A stretch of DNA of 8,485 nucleotides from JBBSOW01 sp038259365 (GTDB taxonomy: Bacteria > Actinomycetota > Actinomycetes > Propionibacteriales > Propionibacteriaceae). The notes under the pieces are model-generated. The model did no database searches. It was not told the origin of the DNA and was given only the letters and a program-made list of their open reading frames with translations. The position numbers and the translations under genes were made by a program. The stretch lies in NCBI GenBank assembly GCA_038259365.1, contig JBBSOW010000127.1, positions 1 to 8,485 of the forward strand, given 5' to 3'. The first letter of the stretch is position 1. The number at the start of each line of letters is the position of its first letter. Below, in pieces: positions 1 through 6,200 of this stretch.

Positions 1-300
1 CCCGCCGGGATCGTCGCCGTGCTGGCGTGCGACATGCCGCACCTGCAGGAGGCCGTGCCAAGGCTGGTCTGGACCCTCGAGGCGGCGTCGGGAGAAATCG
101 ACGGCGTGTGTCTGCGCGACGAGACCGGCCGGTGGCAGTGGGTGGCGGCGGCGTACCGCACGGCCGCGCTGGCCGCCGTCCTCGCCGAGCCGCGAGACGC
201 CTCGATGCACCGCACCCTGAGCCCGCTGAACCTGCTCGTCGAGCCAGCCCGCAGTGGGGAAGCCCGAGACATCGACGTGCTGAGCGACCTGATCGAGTAA
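1..300 (+). CDS. mobA: MobA-like molybdenum cofactor guanylyltransferase, C-terminal part (5' truncated)
   Basis: The frame is open from base 1 and ends at TAA 298-300, giving 99 codons; the N-terminal half (nucleotide-binding GGxSxRMG loop) lies outside the window. MobA transfers GMP from GTP to Mo-molybdopterin in the cytoplasm, making the MGD cofactor used by nitrate reductases. What is seen: a VLACDMPHL segment near the left edge, matching the hydrophobic-strand-plus-DMP metal-binding motif of the MobA/CobY/IspD-type nucleotidyltransferase fold. Next comes a GRWQWVAAAYRTAAL segment, in the place of the family's 'g-x-QPLxAxYR' strand and helix. The tail ARDIDVLSDL resembles the usual C-terminal 'RDIDTPEDL'. 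The neighbouring narGH, which needs MGD, supports MobA over other nucleotidyltransferases of this fold. A MobA-like protein for another cofactor remains possible because the N-terminus is missing. Confidence 0.72.
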   Translation, partial: PAGIVAVLACDMPHLQEAVPRLVWTLEAASGEIDGVCLRDETGRWQWVAAAYRTAALAAVLAEPRDASMHRTLSPLNLLVEPARSGEARDIDVLSDLIE

Positions 301-359
301 CCCGCTGTCACCACGAAATAACCAGACGGGACGATGATCCCGCCGAAAGTCCCGAATCC

Positions 360-410
360 GGTTTAACCCTTCCAGGAACACGATCGCCTAAGTACGGTCT
401 ATGGAAGACC
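360..410. promoter_or_regulatory. Cluster of three palindromes, candidate operator sites
   Basis: Three perfect inverted repeats lie in 51 bp: GGTT-T-AACC (360-368, centre 364), TTCC-A-GGAA (370-378, centre 374) and GGTCT-ATGGA-AGACC (396-410, centre 403). The first two centres are 10 bp apart, one helical turn, and the third is a further 29 bp on, close to three turns. The third overlaps the candidate -10 and probable transcription start. None matches a regulator site that I recognise, so the binding protein is unknown. Confidence 0.35.
370..398 (+). promoter_or_regulatory. Weak candidate promoter for the nar operon
   Basis: TACGGT at 393-398 fits the loose actinobacterial -10 pattern TANNNT. 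Seventeen bases upstream lies TTCCAG (370-375), a poor -35 element sharing only the leading TT with TTGACA. A poor -35 is common in promoters that need an activator, and the surrounding palindromes would suit that, but this is inference. Transcription from here would begin near 405, placing the 411-441 hairpin at the very 5' end of the message. TAAGTA (389-394) is an alternative -10. Confidence 0.25.
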
Positions 411-441
411 CCGGTTTGCGGGCGTGCACCCGCGATCCCGG
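411..441 (+). promoter_or_regulatory. Candidate 5'-UTR hairpin covering the leader-ORF Shine-Dalgarno
   Basis: The inner stem GCGGG (418-422) pairs with CCCGC (429-433) around a 6-nt loop. An outer stem CCGG (411-414) pairs with CCGG (438-441), separated from the inner one by an internal loop of 3 and 4 nt. Together they give nine G-C pairs. The outer stem takes up the first two G of the GGAGG at 440-444, the likely ribosome binding site of the leader ORF, so folding could limit leader translation. There is no T-run, so it is not an intrinsic terminator. Confidence 0.35.
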
Positions 442-444
442 AGG
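440..444 (+). promoter_or_regulatory. Shine-Dalgarno of the putative leader ORF
   Basis: GGAGG lies 7 nt upstream of a GTG at 452 that is out of frame with narK1. It is a perfect core Shine-Dalgarno at ideal spacing and it serves no other visible start. Confidence 0.4.
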
Positions 445-451
445 CTAGGAC

Positions 452-499
452 GTGTCCCCATCCAACACCGTGGAACAGGGAGGGATGTCGGCGTGGTGA
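452..499 (+). CDS. Putative 15-residue leader peptide upstream of narK1
   Basis: A GTG at 452, seven bases after GGAGG (440-444), opens a reading frame of 15 codons encoding MSPSNTVEQGGMSAW and closing at TGA 497-499. The stop overlaps the narK1 start region: it forms GTGA with the GTG at 496, and the frame overlaps the preferred GTG at 493 by 7 nt. The narK1 Shine-Dalgarno (479-483) lies inside this ORF, so ribosomes finishing the leader would end at the narK1 start, a typical arrangement for translational coupling. The peptide has no run of any one amino acid that would suggest classical attenuation, and I recognise no family. It is too short for codon statistics to be informative, and it may be a chance ORF. 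Confidence 0.3.
   Translation: MSPSNTVEQGGMSAW
479..483 (+). promoter_or_regulatory. Shine-Dalgarno of narK1
   Basis: GGAGG, within the purine run AGGGAGGGA (477-485), lies 9 nt before the GTG at 493 and 12 nt before the GTG at 496. The spacing favours 493 as the narK1 start over 496 and over the upstream in-frame GTG at 424, which has no comparable site. Confidence 0.6.
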
Positions 500-1863
500 A
501 GGACAACTCGCTCGCCACGACGGGTCGGGCCTCGCAGGCTTCAACCCGGGTGTTGGCGCTCGGCACGTCGACGTTCACGCTGATGTTTGCCGCCTGGCTC
601 ATGTTCGGCATCCTCGGCGTGCCGATCCGCGAGGAGTTCGGGATCAGCGACGTACAGCTGTCGTGGATCTCCGCCGTGGCCATCCTCAACGGCTCCTTGT
701 GGCGGCTCCCGGCCGGCATCGTCGCGGACCGCGTGGGCGGGCGCATCGTCATGACTGCGATGTGCCTGATCGCCGCCCTCGCCTCCTTCCTCGTCTCTCG
801 CGCCGACAGCTTCACCGCGATCCTGCTACTGGCCTTCTTCGTCGGCTTCGCCGGTAACTCCTTCTCGGTGGGGGTCGCGTGGACCTCGGCCTGGTTCTCC
901 CGGGATCGCCAGGGTGCCGCGCTGGGCGTGTTCGGGGCGGGCAACATCGGCGCCTCGGTGACCAAGTTCATCGGCCCGCCCGTCATCGCCGCGACGACGG
1001 GCACGCTCATTTTCGGCGTCGTGCCCGGCGGCTGGCGGCTGATCCCCGTTATCTATGCCGTCCTGCTGGTGATCGCCGCCGCGGCCGTGTGGTTCATCGC
1101 CCCCACCCCGGATCGACACCCTGCCCAGGGGCGTTCGCTGGTCGCGGAACTGCAACCGTTGAAGCGGCTCCGGGTGTGGCGCTTCGGACTTTATTACGTG
1201 GCCGCGTTCGGCGCCTACGTGGCGCTGAGTGCCTGGTTGCCCAAGTACTACATCGACAACTTCGACGTCTCGTTGCAGGTGGCCGCCCTGCTGACGGCCC
1301 TGTTCATCTTTCCGGCCAGCCTGCTGCGGCCGGTGGGTGGCTGGTTCTCCGACAGGCTCGGAGCTCGCAGGGTGATGTATTGGACCTTCGCGGTCATGCT
1401 CGTCACCACGCTGCTCCTATCGTTGCCGAACGGGCACCTTCAGGTCCAGGTGGCGGAGTCGGTCGACCCCTCCGGGTACGTGAAAGCGCTGCCCTTCACG
1501 ATGAACATCTGGTTGTTCACCGTCCTGGTCTTTCTGCTCGGTTGCTCCATGGGAGTGGGCAAGGCCGCGATCTACAAGCACATCCCCGATTACTTCCCCA
1601 ACAACGTCGGCGCGGTCGGTGGACTCGTCGGCATGATCGGCGGCCTCGGCGGATTCTTTCTCCCCCCGCTGTTCGCCTACGCGACCCGGTTCACTGGCCT
1701 GCCGAGCATGACCTTCTTCGTCCTGTTCTTGCTAACCGCCGTCTGCGCGGTCTGGATGCACCTGACAGTCTGGTCGATGATGCGCCGGCGCACCCCCGAG
1801 CTGTCCGACGACTTCGAGCAGCCTCCCACCGAAGTGATGAGCCGAGAGAAAGCGAACGCATGA
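493..1863 (+). CDS. narK1: NarK1-type nitrate transporter (MFS, nitrate/nitrite porter family)
   Basis: This 456-residue protein is a 12-helix major facilitator of the nitrate/nitrite porter family, the usual length for a single NarK. NarK1-type members are thought to import nitrate with protons, which starts respiration before nitrite builds up. Visible landmarks: TM1 at about residues 20-44; Arg71 in the GSLWRLP segment and Arg279 in SLLRPVGG, matching the two substrate-binding arginines of NarK (R89 and R305 in E. coli); and the first nitrate signature GAGNIGASVTKF at about 148-159. The second signature region starts at about 350 and runs into KAAIYKHIPDYFP and a Gly-rich GAVGG-GMIGG stretch, which is typical of the NarK1 type rather than NarK2. 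GTG 493 is preferred as the start for its Shine-Dalgarno; GTG 496 is the alternative. The gene ends in an ATGA overlap with the next transporter gene, so the two are very likely co-translated. Confidence 0.88.
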   Translation: MVKDNSLATTGRASQASTRVLALGTSTFTLMFAAWLMFGILGVPIREEFGISDVQLSWISAVAILNGSLWRLPAGIVADRVGGRIVMTAMCLIAALASFLVSRADSFTAILLLAFFVGFAGNSFSVGVAWTSAWFSRDRQGAALGVFGAGNIGASVTKFIGPPVIAATTGTLIFGVVPGGWRLIPVIYAVLLVIAAAAVWFIAPTPDRHPAQGRSLVAELQPLKRLRVWRFGLYYVAAFGAYVALSAWLPKYYIDNFDVSLQVAALLTALFIFPASLLRPVGGWFSDRLGARRVMYWTFAVMLVTTLLLSLPNGHLQVQVAESVDPSGYVKALPFTMNIWLFTVLVFLLGCSMGVGKAAIYKHIPDYFPNNVGAVGGLVGMIGGLGGFFLPPLFAYATRFTGLPSMTFFVLFLLTAVCAVWMHLTVWSMMRRRTPELSDDFEQPPTEVMSREKANA

Positions 1864-3221
1864 GCCTCGCCGAGAAGCCCTCCGAGAGGGCCGTGGAGCG
1901 CGAGCCGTTGGATACCAGCGGACTCGTCATGAAGGGCTGGGATCCCAACGCGGACCAGTGGGACCCCAAGATCGCCTGGCGGACGTTGTCGATCACCACG
2001 TACTCATTGGTGTTGGCGTTCTGTACCTGGTATCTGGTCTCGGCCATCGCTCCCCGCCTGAACAGCGTCGGATTCGACCTCTCCAAGCCCCAGCTGTACT
2101 GGCTGACGGCGATGCCGGGACTCGCGGGGGGCCTGCTGCGGCTGGTGTGGATGTTCACCCCGGCGATGTTGGGCACCCGTAAGCTCGTCTCGATCTCGTC
2201 GTTGCTGATGCTGCTCCCGATGTTCGGCTGGTTCGTGGCCGTCCGGGATTCCTCCACGCCTTACTCCACGCTGCTCGTGCTGGCCGCCATGACCGGCATC
2301 GGGGGTGGCATCTTCTCGGGCTACATGCCCTCCACGGGGTACTTCTTCCCCAAGCGGATGGCCGGGACGGCGTTGGGCATACAGGCCGGGATCGGCAACT
2401 TCGGTGTTTCCCTGATCCAGCTTCTGGGGCCGTGGATCGTCGGTTTCGGCCTGCTCGGCACCGCCGCGCTCACCCCACAATCGACCTCCGACGACCGCTC
2501 CCTGTGGCTACACAACATCGGGCTGGTGTTGGTGCCCTGGGCGGTGCTGGCCGCGGTGCTCGCCGTACTGTTCCTCAAGGACGTCCCGGTGAAGGCCAAC
2601 TTTCGCCAGCAGATGGACATCTTCGGGAACAAGAACACCTGGATGCTCACCGCCATCTACTTGATGACATTCGGCGCGTTCTCGGGATTCGCGGCTCAGA
2701 CTCCGTTGCTGATCAACAACACCTTCGGCGAAAGCTCGGCCTTCGCCGGGCAGCCCGACCTCCCGCGCGGGTTGGCCTACGCCTTCCTGGGCCCCCTCAT
2801 CGGCTCGGCGGCGCGGGTGGTTTCTGGTCCGCTCTGCGACAAGTTCGGCGGCGCGCTCTGGACCTTCGTGTCCGGGGTCGGGATCACCGTCTGCACCGTG
2901 GTGTGTGCGGTGTATCTCAACCCGAGCGAGCCCGGTGAGTTCACCGGCTTCCTCGCCGGCATGCTGGGCATCTTCTTGTTCGCCGGCATCGGCAACGCCG
3001 GCACGTTCAAGCAGATGCCCATGATCCTCCCGCCCCGCCAAGCCGGGGGAGTGATCGGCTGGACCGCCGCCATCGCCGCCTTCGGCCCTTTCCTGGTCGG
3101 CATGGCCCTCAGCGTCATCGCCCCCCAGCCGTTCTTCATCGGTTGCGCGGTCTACTTCGCCGCCTGCACGGCGCTGACCTGGGTGGTCTACGCTCGCCCC
3201 AACGCTCCGTTCCCCGGCTGA
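1860..3221 (+). CDS. narK2: NarK2-type nitrate/nitrite transporter (MFS)
   Basis: A 453-residue second nitrate/nitrite porter. ATG 1860 overlaps the stop of narK1 by 4 nt (ATGA), with only a weak purine stretch (GAGAGAAAG, 1844-1852) before it, so translation probably depends on narK1. The first ~40 residues are hydrophilic and include a WDP-x(5)-WDP motif, resembling the conserved Trp/Asp-containing cytoplasmic lead-in of many NarK proteins, before TM1 at about 42-66. Arg94 (GGLLRLV) and Arg319 (SAARVVSG, followed by a DKFGG loop) match the two nitrate-binding arginines. Signature one is AGIGNFGVSLIQL from 176; signature two is AGIGNAGTFKQMP from 375. The second resembles GxGxxSTF of E. coli NarK more than that of the preceding gene. 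By analogy with NarK2 proteins it probably exchanges nitrate for nitrite; the type assignment is inference from motifs. narG follows after 40 bp. Confidence 0.85.
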   Translation: MSLAEKPSERAVEREPLDTSGLVMKGWDPNADQWDPKIAWRTLSITTYSLVLAFCTWYLVSAIAPRLNSVGFDLSKPQLYWLTAMPGLAGGLLRLVWMFTPAMLGTRKLVSISSLLMLLPMFGWFVAVRDSSTPYSTLLVLAAMTGIGGGIFSGYMPSTGYFFPKRMAGTALGIQAGIGNFGVSLIQLLGPWIVGFGLLGTAALTPQSTSDDRSLWLHNIGLVLVPWAVLAAVLAVLFLKDVPVKANFRQQMDIFGNKNTWMLTAIYLMTFGAFSGFAAQTPLLINNTFGESSAFAGQPDLPRGLAYAFLGPLIGSAARVVSGPLCDKFGGALWTFVSGVGITVCTVVCAVYLNPSEPGEFTGFLAGMLGIFLFAGIGNAGTFKQMPMILPPRQAGGVIGWTAAIAAFGPFLVGMALSVIAPQPFFIGCAVYFAACTALTWVVYARPNAPFPG

Positions 3222-3222
3222 T

Positions 3223-3239
3223 CTTGTTTCCCCGACAAG
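3223..3239 (+). repeat. Small hairpin between narK2 and narG
   Basis: CTTGT (3223-3227) and ACAAG (3235-3239) form a perfect 5-bp inverted repeat around a 7-nt loop, starting two bases after the narK2 stop. The stem is weak and no T-run follows, so termination is unlikely. It could mark an mRNA processing or stability point between the transporter and enzyme genes, or be chance. The rest of this 40-bp gap holds only the narG ribosome binding site. Confidence 0.25.
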
Positions 3240-3261
3240 CCCACACGAAAGGAAGTCGACC

Positions 3262-6200
3262 ATGACGGCCACGAAGCCCGACGCTCACGGACCCGATTCG
3301 AACGGAGCTGTTCACCGGCCCGACTCGAACGGAGCTGACGCTCACGGGGCCGATTCCAACCCGCTGCTCAAACTTGGGAGCTTCCTGCGCCGAGGCAAGC
3401 CTTCGGAGGACCTGCGGCAGTTGTTCCTCAAGGGCGGCCGCGAGGGCGACGTCTTCTACCGCGACCGGTGGAGCCACGACAAGGTGGTCCGCTCCACGCA
3501 CGGGGTCAACTGCACCGGATCGTGTTCGTGGAAGGTGTACGTCAAGGACGGCATCATCACCTGGGAGGCCCAGCAGACCGACTACCCCAGCGTCGGGCCG
3601 AACTCCCCGGAGTACGAGCCGCGCGGTTGCCCGCGCGGCGCGGCCTTCAGCTGGTACACCTACTCCCCGACGCGGGTGCGCTACCCCTACGTGCGCGCCG
3701 CCCTGCTGGAGTTGTACCGAGAGGCGCGCGCCCGGCTGCACGATCCGGTCGAGGCGTGGTCCGACATCGTCACCGATCCGGTGCGGGCCAAGGAGTACAA
3801 GAGCCAGCGCGGCAAGGGCGGCCTGGTCCGCTCCAGCTGGGACGAGGTCAACGAGATCATCGCGGCCGCCCACGTCTACACCATCAAGACCTTCGGCCCG
3901 GATCGGTTGGCCGGCTTCTCGGTGATCCCCGCCATGTCGATGGTGTCCTACGGCGCCGGCTCCCGGTTCTACTCGTTGTTGGGCGCGCCGATGCTGTCCT
4001 TCTACGATTGGTACGCCGACCTTCCCGTCGCCTCCCCGCAGGTGTTCGGGGATCAGACCGACGTGCCCGAATCGGCGGACTGGTTCAACGCCGCCTACCT
4101 GATCATGTGGGGATCCAACATCCCGGTGACCCGCACCCCCGACGCTCACTTCATGGTGGAGGCCCGCTACCACGGCCAGAAGGTCGTCGCGGTGTCTCCC
4201 GACTACGCCGACAACACCAAGTTCGCCGACGAGTGGCTCTCGGTCCATCCCGGCACCGACGGGGCGCTCGCGATGGCGATGGGCCACGTCATCCTGACCG
4301 AATTCCACCAGCGCGACAGGACGCCGCGGTTCATGGAGTACATGTCGCGCTACACCGATTCGCCCTTCCTCGTCGCCCTGGACGAAAAGGACGGGGCCTG
4401 GGTGCCCGGCAAGTTCCTGACCGCCTCGGATCTGGCGGGCGACCCTGAGTCGGCCGAACTGGCGGCCGGGGCGAACGCCGAGTTCAAGACCGTGTTGCTC
4501 GACGCCGATGGTCGGCCCCGGGTGCCAAACGGCACCCTGGGTGACCGGTTCGGCGAGGAGGGCGTCGGCAAGTGGAACCTGGACCTGGGCGACATCGACC
4601 CCCTCCTCACCCTTGCCGACCTGGCCGACGCCGAGGCCGCCGAGATCCTGCTGCCCCGCTTCGACCTGGCCCCGGGGGAGGGCGACGAGGTCGAGCACCA
4701 CATCGGCGGGGCCGGCGTGCAGCGCCGCGGCGTGCCGACGGTGACCGTGGCCGGCCGCCGCGTCACGACGGTCTACGACCTGCTCCTCGCCCAGTACGGC
4801 GTCGCGCGAGAAGGCCTGCCCGGGGAGTGGCCGACCGGTTATCTCGACGCGGACAGCCAGGGCACCCCGGCCTGGCAGGAGCAGATCACCGGCGTCCCGG
4901 AGCAGGCCGCCATCCGGATCGCCCGCGAGTTCGCCCAGACCGCCATCGATTCCAAGGGCCGCTCCATGATCGTGATGGGGGCGGGCACCAACCACTGGTT
5001 CCACTCCGACACGATCTACCGCACCTTCTTGGCGCTGGTCACGATGACCGGGTGCCAGGGCGTCAACGGCGGCGGGTGGGCCCACTACGTCGGGCAGGAG
5101 AAGGTGCGCCCCATCACCGGTTGGGCGCAGTACGCCTTCGGGCTGGACTGGCAGCGCCCGCCGCGGCAGATGATCGCGACGGCCTTCTGGTACATCGGAT
5201 CGTCGCAGTGGCGCTACGACGGCCTGCCCGCCGAGGCGTTGTCGTCCCCGCTCGCCCCGGGGCACCTGGGCGGCAAGACCACCGCCGACACCCTCGTCGA
5301 GGCCACCAAGCGCGGCTGGATGCCGAGCTATCCGACCTTCAACCGCAGCTCGTTGGACCTGTGCGACGAGGCCGAGAAGGCTGGCAAGGAGGTGCCCAGG
5401 CACGTCGTCGACGAGCTCGAATCGGGCAACCTGAGGTACGCCATCGAGGATCCCGACGCGCCGGAGAACTTCCCCCGGGTGCTCATGTGCTGGCGAACCA
5501 ACCTGCTGGGTTCCTCGGCCAAGGGCAACGAGTACTTCCTCAAGCACCTGCTCGGGGTGGACTCCTCGATCCGGGCCGGCGAGGCGGAGGCGGCGAGGCG
5601 GCCCAACAGCATCGAATGGAAAGAGGAGGCGGCCGAGGGCAAGCTCGATCTGCTCACCACGATCGATTTCCGGATGACCTCGACGACGCTGTTCTCCGAC
5701 ATCGTGCTGCCGGCGGCCACGTGGTATGAGAAGTCCGACCTCTCGACCACCGACATGCACCCCTTCGTGCACACCTTCAATCCGGCCATCAACCCGCCCT
5801 GGCAGACGCGCACCGACTACGCGATCTTCCAGACCCTGGCCGCCAAGGTGTCGGGGATGGCCGGGAAGCATCTGGGCACCCGGCGCGACGTCGTCGCCAC
5901 CCCGCTGGCCCACGACACTCCCGACGAGCTGGCGACCCCGCACGGGGCGGTGGCCAACCTGGACAAGCTGCCGCTGACCCCCGGCGTGAACATGGCCAAG
6001 CTGGCGGTGGTCGAGCGGGATTACACCCAGATCGGGGAGAAGTTCAACACCCTCGGCCCGCTCGCCGAGAAGGCCGGCATGACCACCAAGGGCGTCACGT
6101 TCCACCCCGACAAGGAGGTCCGTCAACTCGCCGAGCGCAACGGGGTGGACACCAGCTTCGGCGTCGGGAACGGGCGGACATTGCTCGACACGGCGAACAA

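Larger units (their letters stand above)
301..492 (+). promoter_or_regulatory. Intergenic control region upstream of the narK-narG operon
   Basis: This 192-bp gap between the mobA-like gene and narK1 is the only long non-coding stretch in the window and the natural place for the nar operon promoter. It is visibly richer in A/T than the genes, especially at 312-323 and 355-410. It contains three short palindromes (360-368, 370-378, 396-410), a hairpin (411-441), and a possible leader ORF (452-499), each listed separately. A weak 5-bp inverted repeat (327-331 with 338-342) follows mobA without a T-run, so it is not a convincing terminator. I see no canonical FNR/CRP-type TTGAT-N4-ATCAA site. 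Confidence 0.6.

Noticed and set aside
327..342. CGGGA/TCCCG hairpin after the mobA-like gene as a terminator
   Set aside because: The stem is only 5 bp and no T-run follows, so an intrinsic terminator cannot be supported.
375..398. GGAAC followed by CGGT, resembling an extracytoplasmic/oxidative-stress sigma factor (SigH/SigR-type) promoter
   Set aside because: The spacer between GGAAC and CGGT is 15 nt, shorter than the usual ~18-20, and the -10 GTT is not matched.
424..492. An N-terminal extension of narK1 from the in-frame GTG at 424
   Set aside because: It has no Shine-Dalgarno at the right distance, adds an Arg-rich stretch not expected in this family, and would start inside the 411-441 hairpin; GTG 493 has a good site.
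879..1859. Open frame upstream of and continuous with narK2, suggesting a 780-residue protein
   Set aside because: The first 327 codons lie out of frame over narK1 and translate to Arg/Gly-rich low-complexity sequence. The real narK2 starts at ATG 1860, after which transporter sequence begins.
3262..3405. Possible Tat signal in NarG because of Arg43-Arg44 in the N-terminal tail
   Set aside because: There is no S/T-RR-x-FLK context, no hydrophobic core and no cleavage site follows; the segment aligns with the ordinary NarG N-terminus preceding the FS0 ligands.
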